Shown: positions 44,681 through 52,785 of the stretch, piece after piece
Numbering within the stretch: the first letter of the stretch is position 1
Layout of the letters: every line of letters starts with the position of its first letter
Assembly (NCBI GenBank): GCA_002898375.1
Contig: BEIN01000002.1
Coordinates: forward strand, 150,507-214,506
Origin: a bacterium HR37
Lineage (GTDB): Bacteria; Desulfobacterota_D; UBA1144; Nemesobacterales; CSP1-2
Direction: 5' to 3'
Length of the DNA: 64,000 nucleotides
Made by a program: the position numbers and the translations under genes
Notes under the pieces: model-generated
Told to the model about the DNA's origin: nothing
What the model saw: only the letters and a program-made list of their open reading frames with translations
The model's database searches: none

Positions 44681-46225
44681 ATGTCCTGTGAAATCACAAT
44701 TGATCTTATTGAGAGGGTAAAAGAGCAGTTATTTAACACGGTTCTGGACTGTTATAGTAGCCTTTCGGACTGCAGCTACTTGGATCTTAGGCTGGGTGTA
44801 AGTGAGTCCAGGTTTGCCATGGCTCAAAAAGGGGTTTCTAAAGAGAGCAGGGAAGAGGTTTTTGGGTCCATTGGGATAAGGGTTATTGCTGGAAAGGATA
44901 TAACGGCCTCAGGATACTTTGGAAGCTATATAGGTCCATCGGATGTAAGGAATCTGGATGTATTCGTAAAAGAGGGAGTAAGTTGTGCATGGAGGCGAGC
45001 GGTGGCTAACTCCTCTTTTAAATCAAGGTTTAAAAAGGCCTTGGGGGGGCTTGGTTCTTCTCTATCTCCCACCAGGCTTAAGGAGATAGAGGTATGCAGA
45101 GATACTTTCTCTCTGCCTTTTAAAGAGGACCCAACTGCGGTTCCCCTGCAAAGGGTTGTGAAAGAAGCAGTAGATGCTTCCTCCGCTGTTGAAGAGATCT
45201 ATGGCTCCTGCGGACATAATACTGTCTACGTTTACACAGGGCTTTTTAGGGAGCTTTTTGTATCTTCTGAAGGAGCTTTTATAGACCAGTCTTATCCGCT
45301 TACAGAGGGGTTTGTAAGTGTTGTTGTTGAAGATGAGTTCCAATACGATCACCTGGGTGGTAAGGGTGGATGGGAGGTTCTTTGCGGGGATAACGCATTT
45401 AATAAAACGTTTATGGAGTTTGCGGTGGATCTTGCAAGGGATACACTGGAGCTTTCAAAGGCTCCGGTTTTACCCTCTACCGACAAGGAGGTGGTTGTTG
45501 TTACCGATCCTCATTTCAATGCACTCCTTGTGCATGAGATTGTAGGTCATCCGGTTGAGGCAGATAGGGCACTTAAAATGGAGACGGCCTATGCCGGAAG
45601 AAGCTGGTTCTTTAGCGGGTTTAATAGAAATCAGATAGGCAAAAAGGTGGCTTCGGAACTGGTTACCGTGTATTCAGATGCCTCACTTCATGGGTACGGC
45701 AGTTACAGATACGATGCCGAAGGAGTAAGGGCAAAGAGAGTAGTTCATATAGACAGGGGTATATTCCGTGGTTTTTTAAACAGTCGGGAAACGGCTCTAA
45801 TTCTTGGTGAAGAGCCTAATGGCTCTATGCGTGCAACCCAAGCTCATCTTGTTCCCCTTATAAGAATGAACAATACCGTTTTTGCCCCTGGCGATAGAAA
45901 TCCAGAGGATATACTGAGGGATGTTGACGATGGGTACTATGTAGTTGGCCATCATACTCCCTCAATCGGTGAGTCTAGGGAGAACTTTAGCATATCCGCA
46001 CGTCGAATATACAGGATCAGGGATGGCAATTTCAGAGAATTCTACAGAAGTGGGGCTGTAACATCGGATTCCAGAGATTTCCTCATGAAGGTGGATGCTG
46101 TTGGAAACGATTTTAAACTCTTTCCGATGCCAAATTGTGGAAAGGGAATTCCCATGCAGGCCCTTCGGGTGGGAAATGGGGGGCCCACAATGAGAAGCAG
46201 GGCAAAACTGGTGGGGATGAGGTAG
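44681..46225 (+). CDS. tldD: TldD metalloprotease subunit
   Basis: 514 residues. The zinc motif H-E-I-V-G-H near residue 285 is the TldD H-E-x-x-x-H signature, followed by P-V-E-A-D. The C-terminal region has G-E-E-P-N-G-S-M-R-A and the G-N-G-G-P-T-M-R end. With TldE it forms a heterodimer that degrades unfolded peptides and, in Enterobacteria, matures microcin B17 and degrades CcdA. tldE follows at 36 bases. Confidence 0.92.
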   Translation: MSCEITIDLIERVKEQLFNTVLDCYSSLSDCSYLDLRLGVSESRFAMAQKGVSKESREEVFGSIGIRVIAGKDITASGYFGSYIGPSDVRNLDVFVKEGVSCAWRRAVANSSFKSRFKKALGGLGSSLSPTRLKEIEVCRDTFSLPFKEDPTAVPLQRVVKEAVDASSAVEEIYGSCGHNTVYVYTGLFRELFVSSEGAFIDQSYPLTEGFVSVVVEDEFQYDHLGGKGGWEVLCGDNAFNKTFMEFAVDLARDTLELSKAPVLPSTDKEVVVVTDPHFNALLVHEIVGHPVEADRALKMETAYAGRSWFFSGFNRNQIGKKVASELVTVYSDASLHGYGSYRYDAEGVRAKRVVHIDRGIFRGFLNSRETALILGEEPNGSMRATQAHLVPLIRMNNTVFAPGDRNPEDILRDVDDGYYVVGHHTPSIGESRENFSISARRIYRIRDGNFREFYRSGAVTSDSRDFLMKVDAVGNDFKLFPMPNCGKGIPMQALRVGNGGPTMRSRAKLVGMR

Positions 46226-46261
46226 GTTCGTTGTGGTTTCAAATACCAAGAGGTTGTGTTT

Positions 46262-47737
46262 ATGATAAAGGTAGAGGTATTAAGGAAGTGTGTGGGGGAT
46301 GGTCTCCACTTTATCAGGCTTCAACAGGACGTAAGAGAAGCAGAGGTATTTGCATCCTGGAATGAGAGTATAACGGTAAGGGTTAACTACACATCTGAGA
46401 TCCCATGTAGTGGGGTTCATGAGCCAAAGAGTGTTATAAGCTATGGGATTGGAGTCCTTGCGGTGTTTGATACGCCTCAGGGAATTAAGGTCGGGTTTGG
46501 AAGCGATACTGGGGACTTAACCATTGAGGGGGTAAGAAGGGCTCTGGACAGAGCAAAGAGAAGCTCCGTATCTGACCCGGATTTTAAAGCCCTTCCATCA
46601 CCTTCCTATGGTTCCCCTGTGCTTTCTTCCTATCACGATGAGTCTGTTATGGAGATTGGGGATGAAGAGGCGGTTTATCTTGGCTGGCGTGCTTTAAAAG
46701 GGGCGCTTTTTGTTTTCCGAAAAAAGGGCTTTACAAGGAGCTTAATAGTTGGAGGGGATGTAACGATTTTAAAGGAGAGAGTGGCTGTGGCAAACACAAA
46801 TGGGATAGACGAATTCGATGAGTCTTCTTCCATGTTTGCCTCTATTACAGCGGTGATTGAGGATATGAATGCAAAGGGAACGGGGTGGGCTAGTGCAACG
46901 TATCTAGACAGGTTTAAGCCTGAGGAAGCGGGTAAGATGGCTGCAAAAAACGCAATAAGTTCTGCCGGTGGAAGGAGAATAGAATCAGGGATATACAATG
47001 TTATTTTTGGAAGGCAGGCGGTTTCAATGCTTTTTTCCGAGATGATAGTAGATGCTCTATCCCTTGATCATATTGACTCGGGTAACTCACCCTTTGTTGG
47101 AAAGCTTGGGCAGAGGGTTGCTTCCGACATAGTGTGTGTTTACGATGATGGGACAAGACCATTTGATGTCGGCAGCAAAAGGATTACCTGTGAGGGAATA
47201 CCTACAGGGAGAACAGATTTAATCTACGGGGGAAGACTTGTTGGTTTTCTCTCCAACAACTATTACGCAAAAAAGTACGAAAACAACGTGGTTAAGTTCA
47301 TTCCGAGAAATGGATTCAGGTTTGGAGATGAGGGTAGGGACTTTAAACGTATCCCTTCGATACATGCTACAAACCTGGTAATAGAGGGAACAAGAGAGGT
47401 TTCCTCTCAGAAGTTAATCTCTGGTATAGGGAATGGGGTGTATATCGGAAGGCTCTGGTATCTTTACCCTGTATACGGCCTGGCAAAAGCCCACTTTACG
47501 GGAACGGTTATAGGTGATTCTTACATAATAAGGGATGGACAGATAACAGAGCCTCTAAAGCCCAACACCGTTAGGATAAATGATAACTTTATGAGCCTTC
47601 TAAGGAGAATAGTGGCAATATCCAGGAAAAAGAGTCCTACCCTAACCTGGGGTTCCAAGGAGGTTATAGTTGCCCCTGAGATTGCTGTAAAGGGTATAAG
47701 GCTTGAAAACGTTGCTGAGTTTATAGAGGAACTATAG
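46262..47737 (+). CDS. tldE: TldE/PmbA-type protease subunit
   Basis: 491 residues from ATG 46262, which has AGAGG 8 bases before; a GTG two codons earlier is also in frame. It resembles TldD in fold but lacks the H-E-x-x-x-H motif, as expected for TldE: F-G-R-Q-A-V-S-M-L-F-S-E-M occupies the matching place near residue 250. Also S-G-N-S-P-F-V-G-K-L-G and V-I-G-D-S-Y-I-I-R-D-G. Its last 6 bases overlap the convergent membrane-protein gene. Confidence 0.9.
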   Translation: MIKVEVLRKCVGDGLHFIRLQQDVREAEVFASWNESITVRVNYTSEIPCSGVHEPKSVISYGIGVLAVFDTPQGIKVGFGSDTGDLTIEGVRRALDRAKRSSVSDPDFKALPSPSYGSPVLSSYHDESVMEIGDEEAVYLGWRALKGALFVFRKKGFTRSLIVGGDVTILKERVAVANTNGIDEFDESSSMFASITAVIEDMNAKGTGWASATYLDRFKPEEAGKMAAKNAISSAGGRRIESGIYNVIFGRQAVSMLFSEMIVDALSLDHIDSGNSPFVGKLGQRVASDIVCVYDDGTRPFDVGSKRITCEGIPTGRTDLIYGGRLVGFLSNNYYAKKYENNVVKFIPRNGFRFGDEGRDFKRIPSIHATNLVIEGTREVSSQKLISGIGNGVYIGRLWYLYPVYGLAKAHFTGTVIGDSYIIRDGQITEPLKPNTVRINDNFMSLLRRIVAISRKKSPTLTWGSKEVIVAPEIAVKGIRLENVAEFIEEL

Positions 47738-48208
47738 TACCTGAGTAAGCAATAACCTATAGAGGGTAAATATAAGAAATGTTATTCCCAGCAGTGAGGC
47801 TGCCGCTCCAGACATTAACAGGGTAAGCCTTTTTGGGCTTTTCTTGTAGTTTAGGATGGCAAACGAGGAGATAACGGAGGTAAAAGATAAACACACGTAG
47901 AAGAGTATAAGGAGATGGGGTATTGCCATTGTTGTTGGGTAGAGTTTTAAAAAAGCCATCAAAGGGAATATAAGGGAGATAAACGGTATGGATACAAAGA
48001 CGGTAAGGGTCTTTTCCAGTCTTGGATACAGGGATGTGTAAACGGTTGTTGTCAGTGTTATGTGTGATATGAGAAACACTATTAAGAAAAGCCTTTTTAG
48101 AAATGGGTGCTTGGAGCCAAATACGATGCTAAATACGGAGTAGAGAAGTACCGCATTTATAAAAGAGACAATGGTAAATGCTAGGTGGTTTTTTCTTTTT
48201 TTCTTCAT
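47732..48208 (-). CDS. Small multi-pass membrane protein, unknown
   Basis: 158 residues; not recognised. A strongly basic start (K-K-K-R-K-N-H) and five hydrophobic segments separated by short loops, so nearly the whole protein is membrane. The open frame is intact and the codon pattern is like its neighbours. It overlaps tldE by 6 bases tail to tail. Function cannot be proposed. Confidence 0.6.
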   Translation of the reverse strand: MKKKRKNHLAFTIVSFINAVLLYSVFSIVFGSKHPFLKRLFLIVFLISHITLTTTVYTSLYPRLEKTLTVFVSIPFISLIFPLMAFLKLYPTTMAIPHLLILFYVCLSFTSVISSFAILNYKKSPKRLTLLMSGAAASLLGITFLIFTLYRLLLTQVL

Positions 48209-48271
48209 GATTTCCTTTTAGTGAATAAAATAAAGATAATACAAAAGCGGTTCTTCCTAAAGTAGAGTTAT

Positions 48272-48285
48272 AACCGATTTCGGTT
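48272..48285 (+). promoter_or_regulatory. Palindrome before the glutaminase-like gene
   Basis: AACCGA-TT-TCGGTT, a perfect 6+2+6 inverted repeat. It abuts a -10-like TACAAT at 48286-48291, itself 7 bases before the ATG. Such a site between -35 and -10 could be an operator; no regulator gene is near. Confidence 0.35.
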
Positions 48286-48298
48286 TACAATATTGTCC

Positions 48299-49030
48299 AT
48301 GGCAGCCAGGGATAAGTTGCCTGTTATAGGCATAACCACAGATATAAAGTCTGAAAGAGAGGAGACATTTGTTGTAGAGGCAACTTATGCAAGGGCTTTG
48401 GTTAGAGCCGGGGCTGTTCCTGTTTTTTTGCCTTCCATTTCACACGATAAGTCCTTTCTTTTTGAGCTTTCCAAGCGTATAGATGGGCTTCTCCTTCCCG
48501 GGGGTAGGGATATGGATCCGGGGTTTTACAATGAAAAACCCCATCCCAGATTAAGGCCAATGAATAGGGAAAGAACGGAATCGGAAATTGTTTTTCTGGA
48601 AAGTGCCCTAAAACGGGGAATTCCGGTTCTTGGTATTTGTGGGGGAATGCAGCTTATAAACGTGTTTTTTGGTGGTTCCCTTTATCAGGATATACCATCT
48701 TTAATATCAGGTGCACTTTCTCACGAAGGTGGCTCTGTTCATGATGTAGAGGTAATGGAAGGAACTTTGCTGGAAAGAATCGTAGGGGAGAGGAAATTCA
48801 GTGTAAAGAGCTACCATCACCAATCTGTAAAGGCAGTTGGAAGAGGGCTTAGGGTTTGTGCAATGTGTCCCGATGGGGTTATAGAGGGTATAGAGAGTGC
48901 TGACTCCTTTATTCTCGGGATTCAGTGGCATCCTGAAAGGGAAAACAACGGAGTGGCTGAAAGGATCTTTAGGGCCTTTGTAGAGGAATGCAGGGAAAAA
49001 ATTCCTTTTACTGCCGAAGGGGGGAGTTGA
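48299..49030 (+). CDS. Class I glutamine amidotransferase-like hydrolase (PuuD-like, peptidase C26)
   Basis: 243 residues from ATG 48299 (a TTG two codons earlier is in frame). Catalytic triad visible: Cys in L-G-I-C-G-G-M-Q near residue 110, His in G-I-Q-W-H-P-E near 205 with Glu two residues later; also G-L-L-L-P-G-G-R-D-M-D. PuuD removes the gamma-glutamyl group from gamma-glutamyl-GABA; relatives act on other gamma-glutamyl amides. The last six codons and stop lie inside the tRNA-Leu gene on the other strand. A TACAAT 7 bases before the ATG suggests a leaderless start. Confidence 0.88.
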   Translation: MAARDKLPVIGITTDIKSEREETFVVEATYARALVRAGAVPVFLPSISHDKSFLFELSKRIDGLLLPGGRDMDPGFYNEKPHPRLRPMNRERTESEIVFLESALKRGIPVLGICGGMQLINVFFGGSLYQDIPSLISGALSHEGGSVHDVEVMEGTLLERIVGERKFSVKSYHHQSVKAVGRGLRVCAMCPDGVIEGIESADSFILGIQWHPERENNGVAERIFRAFVEECREKIPFTAEGGS

Positions 49031-49096
49031 ACCCCCACGGGCGTATGCCCACTGGATCCTGAATCCAGCGCGTCTGCCAGATTCCGCCACTTCGGC
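49012..49096 (-). tRNA. tRNA-Leu (CAG)
   Basis: 85 bases. Acceptor GCCGAAG pairs with CTTCGGC and the discriminator is A. Anticodon stem CTGGA/TCCAG holds the loop TTCAGGA, so the anticodon is CAG. A long variable arm (TGGGCATACGCCCGT) marks a class II tRNA, and the T stem GGGGG/CCCCC holds TTCAACT. CCA is not encoded. The last 19 bases overlap the 3' end of the convergent glutaminase-like gene. Confidence 0.96.
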
Positions 49097-49152
49097 TTTT
49101 TTTAATTATCTTATCACAAGTAAGCGTGGTCGGAAAGGGATATGCATAACAG

Positions 49153-49182
49153 TTGACATGCACAGATATATAACAATACAAT
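49153..49182 (+). promoter_or_regulatory. Promoter of the intein-containing radical SAM gene
   Basis: Perfect TTGACA at 49153-49158, 18-base spacer, TACAAT at 49177-49182. Transcription should start near 49189, just at the AAAGGGG site, with the ATG at 49198. Confidence 0.65.
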
Positions 49183-49197
49183 ATTTAAAGGGGATAG

Positions 49198-51618
49198 ATG
49201 GCTATAAAGAGGAAGTTAAAAACTTTAGCAAGACCATCTCTTGCTGAGGTTCTAGACAGGTACTCCGAGGAGGGGGAGCTCTATAAAAAGCTAGAAGACA
49301 ACAAGGTGCTTTGTTACGCTTGTGGGCACCGCTGTGTCATACATGATGGTCTTAGGGGTATATGTAAGGTTAGGTATAACAGAGGTGGAAAGCTCTTTGT
49401 GCCTAAAGGGTATGTGGCCGCTTTGCAGTGTGATCCCACGGAGAAAAAGCCCTTCTTCCATGTACTTCCCGGTTCTTTAACCCTTACCTTTGGTATGCTT
49501 GGGTGTGATTACCACTGTGCATATTGTTTCCCCGCTGAAACTCCGGTGGTTACCAACCTGGGTGTTTTACCCATAGAGGAAGTGTTTAATCTGGGTAAGT
49601 GCAGAGAAAAAAGAGAAGATGCGGAAATCTCATATCCTGAAGGCCTTCAGGCTATCACAGAGAGTGGTTCTTTTTGTAGGGTTCTAAAGGTCTTTAAACA
49701 TTATTATTCAGGAAGAATGACGGTTATTAAACCTTATTACTTTCCAGAGTTTCGCTGTACCGAGGACCATCGTATCTACGCTACAAAGGATCCCAGCGGC
49801 AACAATATCGAGGTTTTAAAAGCCAAAAACCTTACCAAAGAGCATTTTCTGGTTATCCCTAAGAACTTCTGTTTTTCGTCAGATTATTCTATCTCTGCCT
49901 ACGAGATATTAGGTGAGTTTAAACCTGCTTTTAAGATACCTCAAGCTCCCACTAGCTCTGATGTCAATCGTATTATGGAAGCAAGTAGCCAGGGGATAGA
50001 CTCAAAGGAACTTGGGGTTGAGTTTGGTAAGGACCCTTCTTATATACGCCATGTAAGAAGTAAGGTGCGCCGAGGGAGTTGGAGGACTGAGGACATTGGA
50101 GAAGCTACCTTAGAAGGGGGCAAAGTAAGATTCTTAACGGAAAAGAAACTAGGAATTCCTCAAGATATTCCCCTAAACGAAGATTTTGCAAGGCTTCTTG
50201 GATACTACTTGGCCAAAGGCTGTGTTACCCAGGTTAAAAACCGTCCGAACAGCTATACCCTGTATTTTACTCTTTCACCGAATGGGTATGACTTGGCTTA
50301 TAATATCAGGTCTCTGATTGCAAAAACTTTGGGTCTTAAAGCTGGTGTTGTAAAGCGACCTACATCCATAGCTGTCACTCTAGATAAAGCCTCTGCGGCG
50401 CTTCTTTTTAAGAGTCTTTGTGGGGAAAGAGCCTCAACCAAGAGGGTTCCGGATGTGTTATTTGATGCTAAACGTCCGATTGTAGAAAGCTTTCTCCAGG
50501 CATATATCGAAGGAGGTGGGCATATCTACCCTGATGGGAAAGTGAGGGTAGCTACAATCTCAAGAAATCTTGCCTACGGAATAGCTTGGTTGGCTTTAAA
50601 GCTTGGATACTTGCCCTCTCTATATGAGAGTAAGTTACCTGAGAAAAAGGTTACAGAAGGTAGAGATGTTTGTCATAGCACTTCTCGTTACACTGTAGTA
50701 TGGTATAAAGAAAAAGCTAGAAACCACCGTTACATTGAAACCGACCGTTATTACCTTATACCGCTGCGCTCTATATCTACGGAAGAATTTGCGGGTTATG
50801 TCTACAACCTTGAGGTTGATAAGGAGCATAACTATCTGGCAAATTTCTTTCTCGTTAAAAATTGTCAGAACTGGATTACTTCTCAGGCTCTAAGGGACCC
50901 GGTTGCTGGAATAGAGCCTATGCCGATTACGGCTGAGGAAATTGTATCCCTTGCAAAGAGGTACGATGCAAGGATGGTAGCAAGTTCATATAATGAACCT
51001 CTTATTACGGCTGAGTGGGCCAAGGATATCTTCACCTTGGCTAAAAAAGAGGGGTTTAAAACGGCTTTTATCTCAAATGGCAACGCAACAAAAGAGGTCC
51101 TTGAGTACCTTCGACCTGTTACCGATTGCTACAAGGTGGATTTAAAATCCATGCAGGATAGAAACTACAGAAAACTCGGTGGACTCCTTAGCACCGTGCT
51201 TGAGACGATTTCCCGCCTGGTTGAAATGGGGTTCTGGGTAGAGGTTGTAACCCTAGTAGTTCCCGGTTTTAACGACTCCGATGATGAGCTAAGGGCAGCT
51301 GCAAGGTATCTTGTATCGGTGTCACCTGATATCCCGTGGCATGTTACTGCGTTTCATAAGGACTATAAAATGACCGACCCTGAGAATACACCACCTGAAA
51401 CGCTTATACGTGCTGTTCAGATTGGATACGAGGCCGGTCTCAGATTCGTTTATGCTGGGAATCTTCCCGGTATGGTTAGGGATTACGAAAACACCTACTG
51501 TCCCGACTGTCACGCTCTTTTGGTTAAAAGGTACGGATATAGAATACTGGACTACAAGATTACCCCTGAGGGCAGATGCCCAAGTTGCAATCGAAGTATT
51601 CCGGGAATATGGTGGTAG
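49198..51618 (+). CDS. amrS: AmmeMemoRadiSam-system radical SAM enzyme with in-frame intein
   Basis: 806 residues before splicing, 360 after removing the intein at residues 110-555. The host has C-Y-A-C-G-H-R-C near residue 39, the radical SAM motif C-D-Y-H-C-A-Y-C rebuilt only after splicing, V-A-S-S-Y-N-E-P, F-I-S-N-G-N-A-T, V-D-L-K-S-M and a tail with C-P-D-C and C-P-S-C-N pairs. This is the pyruvate-formate-lyase-activase-like enzyme of the AmmeMemoRadiSam system, whose substrate is unknown. The two partner families are not in the window. Confidence 0.9.
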   Translation: MAIKRKLKTLARPSLAEVLDRYSEEGELYKKLEDNKVLCYACGHRCVIHDGLRGICKVRYNRGGKLFVPKGYVAALQCDPTEKKPFFHVLPGSLTLTFGMLGCDYHCAYCFPAETPVVTNLGVLPIEEVFNLGKCREKREDAEISYPEGLQAITESGSFCRVLKVFKHYYSGRMTVIKPYYFPEFRCTEDHRIYATKDPSGNNIEVLKAKNLTKEHFLVIPKNFCFSSDYSISAYEILGEFKPAFKIPQAPTSSDVNRIMEASSQGIDSKELGVEFGKDPSYIRHVRSKVRRGSWRTEDIGEATLEGGKVRFLTEKKLGIPQDIPLNEDFARLLGYYLAKGCVTQVKNRPNSYTLYFTLSPNGYDLAYNIRSLIAKTLGLKAGVVKRPTSIAVTLDKASAALLFKSLCGERASTKRVPDVLFDAKRPIVESFLQAYIEGGGHIYPDGKVRVATISRNLAYGIAWLALKLGYLPSLYESKLPEKKVTEGRDVCHSTSRYTVVWYKEKARNHRYIETDRYYLIPLRSISTEEFAGYVYNLEVDKEHNYLANFFLVKNCQNWITSQALRDPVAGIEPMPITAEEIVSLAKRYDARMVASSYNEPLITAEWAKDIFTLAKKEGFKTAFISNGNATKEVLEYLRPVTDCYKVDLKSMQDRNYRKLGGLLSTVLETISRLVEMGFWVEVVTLVVPGFNDSDDELRAAARYLVSVSPDIPWHVTAFHKDYKMTDPENTPPETLIRAVQIGYEAGLRFVYAGNLPGMVRDYENTYCPDCHALLVKRYGYRILDYKITPEGRCPSCNRSIPGIWW
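49525..50862 (+). mobile_element. Intein (446 residues) with degenerate LAGLIDADG domain
   Basis: It starts at Cys110 (block A C-F-P-A-E-T-P-V-V) and ends before Cys556. Block B is C-T-E-D-H-R-I-Y with the conserved His; block F is V-Y-N-L-E-V-D-K-E-H-N-Y-L; block G is F-L-V-K-N then C. The penultimate residue is Lys where His is usual. The centre has two LAGLIDADG-like helices, L-L-G-Y-Y-L-A-K-G and L-Q-A-Y-I-E-G-G-G, with the catalytic acid replaced by Lys and Gly, so the endonuclease is probably dead. Arg codons are about half CGN here, about a fifth in the flanking exteins. Confidence 0.92.
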
Positions 51619-51633
51619 GGTTGTGTTTAGGGA

Positions 51634-52785
51634 TCAAGTCATCTCTTCCTTTCCAGATACCAGCTTGTTTAGAATATCTTTCTGAATGCGTTCAATCTGG
51701 TCTCTTATCCTTATTATCTCTTCAAGTGATTTTCCTCTTTCCCTGCACTCCTCAGCTATAGAGTCTACGTTTGCAATTATGTGCTTGAGTTTTGTTTGTG
51801 CTTCTATGCTTGCCTTTATAAACATCTCTTCCTCCTCCCACGGCCGTTTTACATAGGATTCAAGCTCTCTTGCCTGTATAAGAAGCTCTCGTAGTCGGTC
51901 TCTGTAACCGTGAATGGATTGGTGTAGAACTGCCTGAATCTCACTTCTTTCACTGGGGGATCTCCAGAGTACGTTCTCAAGGATGCTTAGATCCTCTTCC
52001 CCTACCTCCTTTTTCCCCTCAATGTATGCCCTGGCTTTAAGAACGAGAACTGAGTGCTTGTATCTGCGGTCAGAAAGTACTATACCCTTTTTCCTAAGCT
52101 CTGCTCTTACGCGTGCAATCAGTTTTAGTATATGCGATGGAACACTAACCTTTAGCATATCAGACTGACACTCGTTTAGTTCTTCAAGGGTTATAAGCGT
52201 TTTCTCTTTTGAGGTATCCTCTTTCTGTAGCATCTTTAAGAAGCGAAAGTCTTCTCTTATATAGTCCACAACGTATCTTAAAAGGAATCTATCGTACAGT
52301 GCTTCAAGTTCATCCTCTTCAGAGGGAAGTTCGTTGCTTGCTCCAAAAAGGGTTATCAGTGGAACCCTGACAACCTCTGTTCCGTTATAGAAGATCCTTT
52401 CGTTCATTATCGTAAGAAGGGTGTTTAGTATCGAGGAACTTGCTTTAAAGACCTCATCCAGGAAAGCAATGTGGGCTTCTGGTAGTTTCCCTGTAATAAC
52501 CCTTCTGTATTCATCGTTTTCAAGACCCCTTAGGCTCACTGCACCGAATATCTCTTCTGGGGTTGTAAATTTTGTAAGAAGCCACTGAAAATATCTTGCT
52601 CCCTGTATCCTGCTGCACATCTCATGTGCAAGCAGGGACTTTGCTGTTCCGGGTGGTCCGATAAGCAATATGTGACTTCTTGAAAGGAGTGCACAGAGGG
52701 CACCTTCGATAACTTCGTCCCTTTCAAAGAAGTCTCCTTTTAGTTCTTCTCTTATCTTTCTCAGTTTTTCTACTGCTCTTTCCAT
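51634..52785 (-). CDS. MoxR/RavA-type AAA+ ATPase
   Basis: 383 residues. Walker A is G-P-P-G-T-A-K-S near residue 40, Walker B A-F-L-D-E-V-F-K near 107 and sensor region F-G-A-S-N-E-L-P near 150, all close to RavA. The C-terminal third is helical with coiled-coil tendency. It overlaps the gspK stop by 16 bases and ends the secretion operon. MoxR ATPases usually work with a VWA-domain protein; none is adjacent. Its presence here suggests a chaperone-like role in pseudopilus or secretion assembly (inference). Confidence 0.88.
   Translation of the reverse strand: MERAVEKLRKIREELKGDFFERDEVIEGALCALLSRSHILLIGPPGTAKSLLAHEMCSRIQGARYFQWLLTKFTTPEEIFGAVSLRGLENDEYRRVITGKLPEAHIAFLDEVFKASSSILNTLLTIMNERIFYNGTEVVRVPLITLFGASNELPSEEDELEALYDRFLLRYVVDYIREDFRFLKMLQKEDTSKEKTLITLEELNECQSDMLKVSVPSHILKLIARVRAELRKKGIVLSDRRYKHSVLVLKARAYIEGKKEVGEEDLSILENVLWRSPSERSEIQAVLHQSIHGYRDRLRELLIQARELESYVKRPWEEEEMFIKASIEAQTKLKHIIANVDSIAEECRERGKSLEEIIRIRDQIERIQKDILNKLVSGKEEMT

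Noticed and set aside
37231..47737. A RiPP or lasso-peptide cluster based on asnB plus tldD/tldE
   Set aside because: AsnB has its full glutaminase domain, no precursor peptide, leader peptidase or exporter was seen, and TldD/E are widespread housekeeping proteins.
49525..50862. A large insertion that could have been a domain of the radical SAM protein
   Set aside because: Blocks A, B, F and G and the Cys/Asn-Cys junctions identify it as an intein.
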